Shown here: piece by piece, positions 24,881 to 32,791 of the stretch
Layout of the letters: every line of letters starts with the position of its first letter
Position numbering within the stretch: the first letter of the stretch is position 1
Source: JABGQS01 sp963666505
Lineage (GTDB): Bacteria > Bacillota > Clostridia > Christensenellales > SZUA-584
NCBI GenBank assembly: GCA_963666505.2
Contig: CAXXXL010000003.1
Span: 558,001 to 622,000, forward strand
Direction of reading: 5' to 3'
DNA length: 64,000 nt
The notes under the pieces: model-generated
Database searches by the model: none
What the model saw: only the letters and a program-made list of their open reading frames with translations
What the model was told of the DNA's origin: nothing
Made by a program: the position numbers and the translations under genes

Positions 24881-26129
24881 CTATCTTCACCGTTATTTTT
24901 TCAGCGCTTTCAATAGTCTTCCGGGGCAGTTTTATATGCAGCATCTCTGAAGGTATCAGGCTGTTCTCGTGTTTAGAGAAAAGCAGCTTTTTGCCGTTAT
25001 AAAACCTGATATCTGCGCCGCTCTGAAGGGGCTTGAGAACACGCATTGCAAACGTTACGCTCTTTTTGCCCGAAATAGAGTTTGGCGTGACATAAGAGAT
25101 ACCGTTTCCTGCTGTTACTTGAATCTTGCACGGCTTATACTTTTTCTTATGAATATAGCTGTAGGCACATTTTCCGGTGTATTCGCTTTCTTCAGACACC
25201 CAATCGACAAGGTCGTTTACGTGCAGCACATTGCCGCAGCAGAAGACACCTGGTGTGCTTGTCATGTTGTTTTCGTCTACAAAAGCGCCTTTGGTGTTTT
25301 TATACAAAGTTGTGCCTTCCGGCAGAAGCTCTGTTTCGGGTATCAGGCCCACGGCGAAAATTACGGAATCACACTCTATTTTTTCACTTGCTTTCAGTGG
25401 ATTTTGGAACTCGTCGTAGTTTGTTATTGTAACAGCTTCAACGTGGGTCTCACCGTGTATCTGCGTTACTGAGCGTTTAAGATGCAAGGGTATGTTAAAG
25501 TCGGCAAGGCACTGCTGTATGTTTCGTTCGAGGCCGCTGGGGTATGGGAGTATTTCGTACACGCCGATGACACTGCACCCTTCGAGAGTCAGCCTGCGTG
25601 CCATGATAAGGCCGATGTCACCCGAGCCTACGATGACAACACGGCTGCCTACTTTGATGTTTGCAAGGTTGGTAAGGTTCTGAACCGTGCCTGCTGTGTA
25701 TACGCCGATGGGACGGCTGCCCGAAACGCCTATGTTGAAATATGTGCGCTCTCTGCAGCCCATTGCAAGAATAAGCGCTTTGTATTTTATACCTATATAA
25801 CCGCCGAGTGAGTTGACGTGGACTGTGTCTACTTCAACTTTTGTAGCATAGCTGCTCGTCATTATTTCTATATTATTTTGCTCTATCTGTTCTTCATAGC
25901 GGATGGAATATTCGGGGCCGGTCAGAATCTTGTTGAACTTGAACAGCCCGAAGCCGTCGTGTATGCACTGCCCGAGTATACCGCCAAGAGAATCGCTGCG
26001 CTCTATGATTAGTATGCTTACGTCATCTTTGCGTTTGTCAGCCTTTTTTTTGGCGCCGACAGCTGCCGCCATGCCTGCGGGGCCGCCGCCGATTATCACT
26101 ATGTCTCTGTCTATATACTTCATTGGCAT
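24873..26129 (-). CDS. NAD(P)/FAD-dependent oxidoreductase (GlpB-like partner)
   Basis: A 418-residue pyridine-nucleotide-disulphide-type flavoprotein. An N-terminal FAD motif (VIIGGGPAGMAAA near residue 11), a second nucleotide motif VVIVGSGDIGLIMARR near 163, and an FAVGLIPETELLPEG segment near 270 are visible. A short C-terminal domain follows. In the common clostridial trio it partners with the GlpA-like dehydrogenase and DUF1667 protein and is thought to pass electrons to or from NAD(P). The gene overlaps both neighbours, indicating one operon. Confidence 0.85.
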   Translation of the reverse strand: MPMKYIDRDIVIIGGGPAGMAAAVGAKKKADKRKDDVSILIIERSDSLGGILGQCIHDGFGLFKFNKILTGPEYSIRYEEQIEQNNIEIMTSSYATKVEVDTVHVNSLGGYIGIKYKALILAMGCRERTYFNIGVSGSRPIGVYTAGTVQNLTNLANIKVGSRVVIVGSGDIGLIMARRLTLEGCSVIGVYEILPYPSGLERNIQQCLADFNIPLHLKRSVTQIHGETHVEAVTITNYDEFQNPLKASEKIECDSVIFAVGLIPETELLPEGTTLYKNTKGAFVDENNMTSTPGVFCCGNVLHVNDLVDWVSEESEYTGKCAYSYIHKKKYKPCKIQVTAGNGISYVTPNSISGKKSVTFAMRVLKPLQSGADIRFYNGKKLLFSKHENSLIPSEMLHIKLPRKTIESAEKITVKIDE

Positions 26130-27595
26130 TTCCTCAGTGTCTCGAACATCTGCGTCCCAGAGTCATTGCTCATGATGTCTTCAGGCTTCAGTGAAAACTC
26201 CTGCTGAAGAACGTTTGTTATTTTCGGAAGACAAAAGCCGCTCTGGCATCTGCCCATCATTGCTCCTGTGCGCATTTTGATACTGCGAAGCGACTTTGCG
26301 CCAAGAGGGTTGTTCCATGCGGCGATAAGCTCTGCACGGGTGACCTGTTCGCAGCGGCAAACTATTTCGCCGTATCCGGGGTCGGCCTCGACTGCTGATA
26401 TGCGCTCTTCTTCAGACATGTCTCTATATTTCTTTGGTTTTGGTTTCTGATAGGCCCAAGTTCCTTTTTTCGAAAGCGGCAGATGAGTCTCTATCATTGG
26501 CAGTATCATATGCGCAATTGCAGGAGATGCTGTGAGCCCCGGGCTTTCAATACCGACGAGGTTTATAAGACCAGTCACATCAGGTCTGTCTTCTATCACG
26601 AAATCTGCATTACCACCCACTTCCGGCGGTGTCAGCTTAGGGCGAAGACCGGAGAAATGTCGTATGAAATCGCCCGGAGTTATACTGCCATTTGCCGAGG
26701 CCGCTTCGTTTACGAGTGTGCCGAGTATGTTTCGCGTGCACGAATAGTCATTGCACAGCGAGCAGTATTCTGCACTTGGGCCAACCATTATGTTGCCCCG
26801 CGTAGTAGGGGTAAGATGTATGCCAAGGCCGGGTTCGTTTTTCCTGGGCGTCGGGTATAGCAGAGTTTTGATAAAGCCGCTTTTTTGTCTGTCGAGTATG
26901 AAGTATTCACCCTTGCAGGGATATATGGTATATTCGCTGATTCCGAGCATGCTGCAGATTTTATCGGCATACAGTCCGGCGCAGTTTATAAGTACTTTTG
27001 AAGAGAATTCGCTGCCGCTTGTTTTGATGCGAAAACCGTCCTGTGTTTTTTCTATAGCAGTCACTTGCGTGTTAAGGAAGAAATTCACTCCGCTATAAAG
27101 CGCAGTCTCGGCTGCATTTATCGTAAGCTGATATGGGTTTATTATGCTGCTGGTCGGAGAATAAAGTGCCGCAAGGCCGCTGGCTGCCGGCTCAATTTTG
27201 TTGATAGTTTCTGAGCTCACTATCTCAAGACCGGGAACGCCGTTTGCTTCGCCCTGTTCTTTGAGCCGATGAAGCGTACCTACGTCCTCTTCATCTTTTG
27301 CAATCGTCAGTTTTCCTATTACATCAAACTCTACTCCCAAGCTTTCTGCAAGGCTGTGCAGCATCTCGTTGCCTTTTACGCAAAGCTTTCCCCTAAGTTC
27401 GTCCGGAGTGTAGTTGAAGCCAGCGTGCACAACTCCGCTGTTGCGAGAGCTTGTTTCCTGCCCGACGTCTAAATGCTTTTCCAGCACCGCCGCAGAGATA
27501 TCATAACGGCTGAGTTCCAGCGCTATCAAAGAGCCTACAACGCCGGCGCCGATTATTATAATATCATAGTTTTTTGGTGTGGATAAGTCTGCCAA
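26120..27595 (-). CDS. GlpA-like FAD-dependent dehydrogenase with BFD [2Fe-2S] domain
   Basis: A 491-residue DAO-type flavoprotein. The FAD motif is IIIGAGVVGSLIALELSR near residue 14. A C-terminal BFD-like [2Fe-2S] domain has Cys413, Cys415, Cys450 and Cys455 (CRC ... GRCQSGFC). This architecture is that of anaerobic glycerol-3-phosphate dehydrogenase subunit A; L-2-hydroxyglutarate dehydrogenases are related, so the substrate is not certain. The start is TTG behind AAAAGGAG. It is the first gene of a three-gene minus-strand operon. A glpP gene lies about 5 kb away, which mildly favours glycerol-3-phosphate. Confidence 0.83.
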   Translation of the reverse strand: MADLSTPKNYDIIIIGAGVVGSLIALELSRYDISAAVLEKHLDVGQETSSRNSGVVHAGFNYTPDELRGKLCVKGNEMLHSLAESLGVEFDVIGKLTIAKDEEDVGTLHRLKEQGEANGVPGLEIVSSETINKIEPAASGLAALYSPTSSIINPYQLTINAAETALYSGVNFFLNTQVTAIEKTQDGFRIKTSGSEFSSKVLINCAGLYADKICSMLGISEYTIYPCKGEYFILDRQKSGFIKTLLYPTPRKNEPGLGIHLTPTTRGNIMVGPSAEYCSLCNDYSCTRNILGTLVNEAASANGSITPGDFIRHFSGLRPKLTPPEVGGNADFVIEDRPDVTGLINLVGIESPGLTASPAIAHMILPMIETHLPLSKKGTWAYQKPKPKKYRDMSEEERISAVEADPGYGEIVCRCEQVTRAELIAAWNNPLGAKSLRSIKMRTGAMMGRCQSGFCLPKITNVLQQEFSLKPEDIMSNDSGTQMFETLRKCQ

Positions 27596-27633
27596 AAGCT
27601 GCCGCTCCTTTTAATAAAAAGAATATATTTTAC

Positions 27634-27662
27634 AGTATAGCATAACTGTGAGTGCAAATAAA
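27634..27662 (-). promoter_or_regulatory. Possible promoter of the flavoprotein operon
   Basis: TATACT (27639-27634) with an extended TGC upstream and TTTATT 17 bases further up on the minus strand. It is divergent from the SCIFF promoter. Confidence 0.4.
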
Positions 27663-27664
27663 AG

Positions 27665-27693
27665 TTGCAAAGATGGAATTTGTTTTATATAAT
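27665..27693 (+). promoter_or_regulatory. SCIFF promoter
   Basis: TTGCAA (27665-27670) and TATAAT (27688-27693) are 17 bases apart, 28 bases before the SCIFF start codon. Confidence 0.75.
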
Positions 27694-27721
27694 CATTGAG
27701 AGCAAATAATGGAGGAAGATT

Positions 27722-27868
27722 ATGAAGCATATCAAAGTTGTCGTTAAAGGAACACTTAAAGAGAACAAAGCAAAGACAGGCTGCGGAGAATGCCAGACGT
27801 CGTGTCAGTCTGCATGCAAGACTTCTTGCACACTTGCAAACCAGAAGTGCGAAAAGAAGTATAGATAA
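27722..27868 (+). CDS. scfA: SCIFF ranthipeptide precursor (six cysteines in forty-five residues)
   Basis: A 48-residue peptide with six cysteines at positions 21, 24, 28, 32, 36 and 43 following a lysine-rich leader that starts MKHIKVVVKGTLKEN. This is the SCIFF family, a near-universal marker of class Clostridia. The radical SAM maturase encoded next should install thioether bridges from the cysteines to non-alpha carbons of partner residues, which makes it a ranthipeptide. GGAGGAAG precedes the ATG. Its physiological role is unsettled; work on related ranthipeptides points to population-density signalling. No dedicated exporter or protease is adjacent. Confidence 0.96.
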   Translation: MKHIKVVVKGTLKENKAKTGCGECQTSCQSACKTSCTLANQKCEKKYR

Positions 27869-27897
27869 TCCGGAAACATTATATAGAAGATACGAAG

Positions 27898-27927
27898 CAG
27901 TAAGATGTTTTCATCTTGCTGTTTTTT
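27898..27927 (+). terminator. Terminator between SCIFF and its maturase
   Basis: CAGTAAGATG pairs with CATCTTGCTG (10 bp with one G-U) around a TTTT loop and is followed by six T residues. It should make SCIFF mRNA more abundant than maturase mRNA. Confidence 0.85.
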
Positions 27928-27970
27928 ATGTTATTATACTTTGTGGAAATAACTCTTGGGAGAGAAAAAA

Positions 27971-29290
27971 TTGGTACATACATTTGAATTTGACGACAAG
28001 TATTTCGCGCTGGATGTAGAATCGGGCAGCGTACATATGCTTGATGAATATGCATATGAGGTAATAAGCAGGCTGGAGCAGGAAGACGATATAGACAAAG
28101 CGCTTGAAAGCTGCTTCCCGCTGCTAGAAGAAATAAAGCAGTTAAAAGAGCAAGGGCTGCTTTTTTCCGAGCCGGAAGAAGCGGAAGAGAAAGGCAAGAG
28201 CGTTATTAAAGCTATGTGCCTCCACCTTGCGCACGACTGCAATCTACGCTGTGACTATTGCTTTGCAAAGGGCGGCGCATTCGACGGCAAACGGGAGCTT
28301 ATGAGTTTCGAGGTCGCAAAAGCGGCCATTGACTATCTCGTTGAAGCTTCGGGCAGCAGACGAAACCTTGAGATAGATTTTTTTGGCGGAGAACCGCTTA
28401 TGAACTTTGGTGTTCTCAAAAAAACAGTGGAGTACGCAAGAAGCATAGAGGAAGAGAATAATAAGAACTTCAGGTTTACGGTTACGACCAATGCCTATCA
28501 CGTCACGGACGAGATGAAAAGATATTTAAACGAGAACATGAACAATATAGTCGTAAGTATAGACGGGCGGCAGGAAGTGCACGACACTACGAGAAAGACC
28601 GTAAAAGGAACGGGAAGCTATGAGCGTGTCGTGAAGAACGCAGTTGCTCTGACCAGAGAAAGACAGGGTGAGTATTACGCAAGGGGTACTTTTACAGCAG
28701 ATAACCTTGACTTTGCGGAAGATGTATTGCACGTTGCTGACCTTGGGTTCTACGGCGTGTCTATAGAACCCGTAGTAACGAAGCTGCCTAACGAGATAAA
28801 GCAAGAGCATCTTCCGACGATATATGACGAGTACGAAAGACTGGCGAAAGAGTATATGAAGCGCGAAAATGAAGGCAACGGGTTTGTTTTTTTTCATTTC
28901 ATGGTGGACCTTGATGCCGGGCCGTGCAAGAAAAAGCGTGTGCGCGGCTGCGGGGCTGGAACGGAGTATATAGCAATAGCTCCTAATGGAGATATATACC
29001 CATGCCACCAGTTCGTTGGGCAGGAAGACGAATATAGGATGGGCAGTGTTTTTGAAGAGGGGCTGAGCGAGAATATAGCAAAGCAATTTGATGACTGCGA
29101 CATATATCATATTGAAGGGTGCGAAAACTGCTGGGCGAAGTATTACTGCAGCGGAGGGTGCGCCGCTGCAAATGTGAATATGAACGGTGATATGTATAAA
29201 CCGTATGACGTCGGCTGCAAGATGCAGCGCAAACGCCTCGAGCTGGCAATAGCTATGGACGCTATACGAAAGATAAGCAGTGAGGACTAA
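27971..29290 (+). CDS. scfB: SCIFF radical SAM/SPASM maturase
   Basis: About 439 residues. It forms thioether cross-links in the SCIFF peptide. An N-terminal precursor-recognition region (FALDVESGSVHMLDEYAYEV) is followed by the radical SAM cluster motif CNLRCDYC (Cys90, Cys94, Cys97), the FFGGEPL motif, and a C-terminal SPASM region with many cysteines, including RGCGAGTEYIAIAPNGDIYPC and GCENCWAKYYCSGGC for auxiliary 4Fe-4S clusters. TTG at 27971 is chosen because GGGAGAG lies 6 bases upstream; an in-frame TTG at 27956 lies before that site. It should be expressed by readthrough of the terminator after SCIFF, or by a weak promoter in between. Confidence 0.96.
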   Translation: MVHTFEFDDKYFALDVESGSVHMLDEYAYEVISRLEQEDDIDKALESCFPLLEEIKQLKEQGLLFSEPEEAEEKGKSVIKAMCLHLAHDCNLRCDYCFAKGGAFDGKRELMSFEVAKAAIDYLVEASGSRRNLEIDFFGGEPLMNFGVLKKTVEYARSIEEENNKNFRFTVTTNAYHVTDEMKRYLNENMNNIVVSIDGRQEVHDTTRKTVKGTGSYERVVKNAVALTRERQGEYYARGTFTADNLDFAEDVLHVADLGFYGVSIEPVVTKLPNEIKQEHLPTIYDEYERLAKEYMKRENEGNGFVFFHFMVDLDAGPCKKKRVRGCGAGTEYIAIAPNGDIYPCHQFVGQEDEYRMGSVFEEGLSENIAKQFDDCDIYHIEGCENCWAKYYCSGGCAAANVNMNGDMYKPYDVGCKMQRKRLELAIAMDAIRKISSED

Positions 29291-29310
29291 AGAAAGGAAC
29301 GGTTATAATT

Positions 29311-29826
29311 ATGATACAAAGCGTTGACAACAATTATCCGCATATACCAAAAAGCGCATATGTGCACTCGACTGCCGTGGTTATAGGAGACGTTGAGCTT
29401 GGCAATGAAGCGAGCGTGTGGCCGAATGCAGTGCTTCGTGGGGATATAAGAAAAATCATAATAGGCGACAGAACTAACATACAGGACGGATGTGTGCTGC
29501 ATACAAGCAAGTATAACCTGACTATTGGCGATGATGTGCTTTGTGGGCACAGGGTGATGATGCATTCGTGCGATATTGGCAAGCAATGTATGCTCGGTAT
29601 GGGGTGTATCATAATGGACGGTGCAAAGGTTGGCAGCAACTGCATTATTGGAGCGGGCGCAGTGATACCGCCGAACACAGTTATACCGGACGGCAGCGTA
29701 GTCATCGGCAACCCTTATGCGATAACCCGAAACACCACCAAGGACGAAATTGATTATATACTTGACAGGTGTGACAACTATACTAAAGTAGCGAAAATGT
29801 ATAAGCGGACTGCTAATATATTGTAA
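29311..29826 (+). CDS. Gamma-carbonic anhydrase family protein
   Basis: A 171-residue left-handed beta-helix protein of the gamma-class carbonic anhydrase/YrdA group. Hexapeptide repeats (such as VVIGDVELGNEASVWPNAVLRGD) run through the protein, and the three zinc-ligand histidines are plausible in VLHTSK, CGHRVMMHSCDIG. Whether it hydrates CO2 or is a metal-binding relative cannot be told. It follows the SCIFF maturase by 20 bases with AAAGGAACGG upstream, so it is probably cotranscribed; whether it is functionally linked is unclear. Confidence 0.88.
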   Translation: MIQSVDNNYPHIPKSAYVHSTAVVIGDVELGNEASVWPNAVLRGDIRKIIIGDRTNIQDGCVLHTSKYNLTIGDDVLCGHRVMMHSCDIGKQCMLGMGCIIMDGAKVGSNCIIGAGAVIPPNTVIPDGSVVIGNPYAITRNTTKDEIDYILDRCDNYTKVAKMYKRTANIL

Positions 29827-29844
29827 AGTTAGTATATAGATAAT

Positions 29845-29876
29845 AAGCCTTTAGGCAAATGCTTGAGGGCTTTTTT
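29845..29876 (+). terminator. Terminator of the SCIFF maturase operon
   Basis: AAGCCTTTAGGC pairs with GCTTGAGGGCTT (12 bp including G-U pairs) followed by six T residues. Confidence 0.88.
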
Positions 29877-30018
29877 GTATGAAAAAATTTATAAAAATTA
29901 TAAAGGGTTGTATATAATGACGCGTTAAAAACATTTCCGTATTGATAATTAAATTAGAATTTTTCGTAAAATATTATTTATTCCGGTTCCATGAATAATA
30001 AAGGTTTGATTATAAGCA

Positions 30019-30804
30019 CTACTCCTTCACTCTGTAAACCGAGCAATCCCTGCTCCTCTCCATGAAACCGTATTCTATCATATAACGGCGGACTGTCACG
30101 TAGTCATCAAAGAAATGCATTAATATATCGTTTACCTGCTTTTCGGAATATTCTTTGCCACTTTTGAATTCGCTGGCTATATGCTGGAGTACGATTATCT
30201 TTTTCTTTTCCTTAGACGGGAATTCTTTTATTAAAAGATTGTTGTCCTTGTCAAAGTATCGTGTCAACACGGCCTGTTTCTCTGATTGAGTTATAGCATA
30301 GCGCTCGTCTACGTTTGTTGCGGATTTGTGTATATTTATCAGCATATCTGGTTCCTCTTTCTGGCTGTTCTTTAAATGCTCACGTTTTTCTTCAAGCAGC
30401 TCCATCATGGCGACTGTTATTTTTGCCTGTTTGTATTTTTCTCTGAAAGCAAAGCGCTGGTTCCTTATCGTCGATGTACTGGTCGCACCTGTGTTTTGCA
30501 GGATCTCTTTGTCGGAAAGCCCTGAATACAGCATTTCCATCAGTGCCTTCTGATTGTCTGTCAGTCCGTTGTAGGATTTGCTCATACCCAGTATATAGTG
30601 AAAAATCGACTTGTGCTTTTGTGCAATATGGAGCTTAGCGGCCTTTTCGGCTTCGTATAGACTATCACCGATTTCGTAAACTTTGCCGTTCTCGAAGCTT
30701 TCCCCGCAGATTAGGCAGTTGTATGAATCTGTATAGGCGTTGTAGTGATAACCGCGCTTTAACTCTTTAATATCAGCGTTCCAGAAATATCCGTCGCTTC
30801 CCAA
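30019..30804 (-). CDS. Zinc-finger/HTH transcriptional regulator with DUF2087
   Basis: About 261 residues. The N-terminal part has a C2H2-like motif (Cys30, Cys33, His59, His64). A LuxR-type helix-turn-helix (about 80-130; LTDNQKALMEMLYSGLSDKEI) is followed by a helical linker, and the C-terminal 70 residues form a DUF2087 domain (LTRYFDKDNNLLIKEFPSKEKKK ... VRRYMIEYGFMERS read in pieces). DUF2087 often accompanies DNA-binding domains, so a regulator is likely. The TTG at 30804 lies 6 bases after CGGAGG; the longer GTG reading at 30861 would begin inside the promoter. The promoter spacer carries a perfect 16-bp palindrome, suggesting autoregulation. Target genes are unknown. Confidence 0.78.
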   Translation of the reverse strand: MGSDGYFWNADIKELKRGYHYNAYTDSYNCLICGESFENGKVYEIGDSLYEAEKAAKLHIAQKHKSIFHYILGMSKSYNGLTDNQKALMEMLYSGLSDKEILQNTGATSTSTIRNQRFAFREKYKQAKITVAMMELLEEKREHLKNSQKEEPDMLINIHKSATNVDERYAITQSEKQAVLTRYFDKDNNLLIKEFPSKEKKKIIVLQHIASEFKSGKEYSEKQVNDILMHFFDDYVTVRRYMIEYGFMERSRDCSVYRVKE

Positions 30805-30849
30805 AGCAAACCTCCGAATAAAATGTTTATCTATATAATAGACGAAATG

Positions 30850-30878
30850 ATTATACGTCACATATTTAAATATGTCAA
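30850..30878 (-). promoter_or_regulatory. Promoter with palindromic operator
   Basis: A consensus TTGACA (30878-30873) and TATAAT (30855-30850) are 17 bases apart on the minus strand. The spacer contains a perfect palindrome, ACATATTTAAATATGT (30860-30875), which overlaps the -35 and would be occluded by a bound dimer. Confidence 0.8.
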
Positions 30879-30894
30879 ATGTTATTTTGTTTAC

Positions 30895-30921
30895 AAAAAA
30901 ACAAGAGCAGTGACGCTCTTG
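30895..30921 (-). terminator. Terminator of the glpP-ackA operon
   Basis: CAAGAGC/GCTCTTG (30921-30902) followed by seven T residues on the minus strand, 24 bases after the ackA stop. Confidence 0.9.
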
Positions 30922-30944
30922 ACTGGTTTCTGTTTATAATTACA

Positions 30945-32126
30945 CTATTTCAGCAGCTTAAAAGTATCCTTGGCTATCATCATCTCTTCGTCTGCATTTA
31001 CAACGAGAACTTTGACCCTGCCGGTGCTTATGATGCGCTCTCCGCTGCTGTTTGAGTTGGCGTCTTCGTCGAGCTCTATGCCGAGAAACTCTAATCCTCT
31101 GCACACTCCCGCACGGATGTCCGACGAGTTTTCGCCTACGCCGCCGGAGAATATGAGCAGGTCTATGCCGCCCATTGCTGCTGCGTATGCGCCTATGTAT
31201 TTTTTAAAGCGGTGGGTGACAGCGTTGACTGTGAGCTGGGCGCGCTTGCTGCCTTGCTTTGCAGCGACGATGATGTCGTACATATCCAGCCCCATACCGC
31301 TCATGCCGCTCCATCCGCTCTGTTTGTTGAGTATATCGTCCGCCTGTGCAGTAGTAAGACTTTCCTGATTCATCATATAAAGAACTGCGGCGGTGTCCAT
31401 ATCTCCCGCACGGGAAGACTGGATAAGCCCCTCCTGCGGAGTAAAGCCGGTGCTCACTTCAAAAGACTTGCCGTCTATCGTGGCGTTGGCTGTTGTGCCG
31501 CTTCCGAGCATCATGTTGACTATTTTTTTATCTGAGAGGTCTTCGCCCAGCAGTGCCTGTGCTTTTGCTATCATGCTGCGAAAAGCTATGCCGTGGAAAC
31601 CGTATTTGCGTATCTGGAGCCGCTGAGCTATTTCAAAGTTTAGGCCGTAAGTATAAACGTGCTCGGGTATGGTAGTGTGATAGCCGTTGTCGAAAACCAC
31701 TACCTGCGGCAAATTCGGCAGCAGCTTGCCGACGGCACGGATGCCTTTAAGGTGGTTGGGGTTGTGCAGCGGTGCAAGCTCTGCAATGCTTTCTATATAT
31801 TCTACGATATCTTTATCAACTATACGTGATACGTTCATCTTGCTGCCGCCCTGAACAACACGGTGCCCGGCCGCGTTTATGTCGGAAAGCTTTACTCCGG
31901 TGTTTGTCTGCTGCTCTTCTATAGTTTTAAGGAGCAGGTTGATTCCCTGTTCGTGGTCGGCTATCGGCTGTGTCTTTTCTATCTTGCTTCCTGCTTCGAA
32001 TGTGAATTTAGCGTCGTCATAGCCAATGCGTGCAACTCCGCCGCTGATGAGAGTCTTTCCTTCCGGCATTTGATATATCTTATACTTGATAGATGAACTG
32101 CCGCAGTTGAGTACAAATATTATCAT
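30945..32126 (-). CDS. ackA: Acetate kinase
   Basis: A 393-residue acetate kinase that makes ATP and acetate from acetyl phosphate in fermentation. NCGSSSIKYK at the start, the GHRVVQGG block near residue 85, MLGSGTTANATIDGKS near 205 and LIFSGGVGENSSDIR near 325 are visible. The ASKHA-family length is normal. Its GGAAGGA site lies within the last codons of glpP, and only four bases separate the two genes, so they form an operon. The usual partner pta is not here. Confidence 0.96.
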   Translation of the reverse strand: MIIFVLNCGSSSIKYKIYQMPEGKTLISGGVARIGYDDAKFTFEAGSKIEKTQPIADHEQGINLLLKTIEEQQTNTGVKLSDINAAGHRVVQGGSKMNVSRIVDKDIVEYIESIAELAPLHNPNHLKGIRAVGKLLPNLPQVVVFDNGYHTTIPEHVYTYGLNFEIAQRLQIRKYGFHGIAFRSMIAKAQALLGEDLSDKKIVNMMLGSGTTANATIDGKSFEVSTGFTPQEGLIQSSRAGDMDTAAVLYMMNQESLTTAQADDILNKQSGWSGMSGMGLDMYDIIVAAKQGSKRAQLTVNAVTHRFKKYIGAYAAAMGGIDLLIFSGGVGENSSDIRAGVCRGLEFLGIELDEDANSNSSGERIISTGRVKVLVVNADEEMMIAKDTFKLLK

Positions 32127-32130
32127 GTAG

Positions 32131-32694
32131 TTATTCCTTCCAGAGGTTTTTTGCGCCGGTAGATATGCCGATGGCGCCGCTTGAAAGCGCTTTAATAACT
32201 TGTTTAGCTTCTGTTACCATGCCGCCTGCTATGACGGGGATGTTGATATCGTTTGTAAATCGTTCAATAATACGGGGAACTATGCCGGGCATAAGTTCAA
32301 TCATGGACGGCTTTGTTTTACGGGATGCTTTTACAGCATGGTCGTATGATGCGCTGTCCACCATAAAGAAACGCTGAATACAGAATATACCTTGCTCTCT
32401 TGCATACTTGACAAGTGAGCTTTTTGTGCTTATTATTCCGCTGGGGGTTATCCTTTTCTGAACGTAGTCGAGCGCTTTTGCGCCGGGTGCAAGCCCGTCA
32501 ATAAGGTCCATGTGCAGAAAAACGTTGCTACCGTTTTTTCTTGCGAAATCGACAAGTGCTTTTGCGGAAAAGATGTCGGTATTGAGTAGAAATATTGTCG
32601 GCACACCAACTGCAACCGCTTTTTCCAGACTTTCTTTTGTGTGAACGGCGGCAATAATCGGATTGTCTTTTATCGTTTCAATAAACTCGTGCAT
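32131..32694 (-). CDS. glpP: Glycerol-3-phosphate-responsive antiterminator GlpP
   Basis: A 187-residue TIM-barrel-like protein matching GlpP, which binds glpD/glpF-type leader RNA and prevents termination when glycerol-3-phosphate is present. Diagnostic stretches are NPIIAAV, FLHMDLIDGLAPG, GIISTKSSLVKYAR and IPVIAGGMV. AAAAGGAG precedes the ATG. It is normally linked to glpF/glpK; here it is fused into an operon with ackA. A likely target is the GlpA-like operon, but I saw no confirmed GlpP site in its leader. Confidence 0.93.
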   Translation of the reverse strand: MHEFIETIKDNPIIAAVHTKESLEKAVAVGVPTIFLLNTDIFSAKALVDFARKNGSNVFLHMDLIDGLAPGAKALDYVQKRITPSGIISTKSSLVKYAREQGIFCIQRFFMVDSASYDHAVKASRKTKPSMIELMPGIVPRIIERFTNDINIPVIAGGMVTEAKQVIKALSSGAIGISTGAKNLWKE

Positions 32695-32720
32695 AAAGAC
32701 TCCTTTTCTAATGTATATTT

Positions 32721-32750
32721 ATTATATCATGAGGCTTGCAGATATTGCAA
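32721..32750 (-). promoter_or_regulatory. glpP promoter (divergent)
   Basis: TTGCAA (32750-32745) and TATAAT (32726-32721) with an 18-base spacer on the minus strand, overlapping the divergent hydrolase promoter. Confidence 0.6.
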
Positions 32751-32765
32751 AATATGTGGTAGAAT
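32736..32765 (+). promoter_or_regulatory. Promoter of the alpha/beta hydrolase (divergent)
   Basis: TTGCAG (32736-32741) and TAGAAT (32760-32765) with an 18-base spacer and an extended TGG. It overlaps the glpP promoter, so the two may interfere. Confidence 0.5.
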
Positions 32766-32791
32766 GTCGGCAGTAGAGTGTGTTTTGACAT

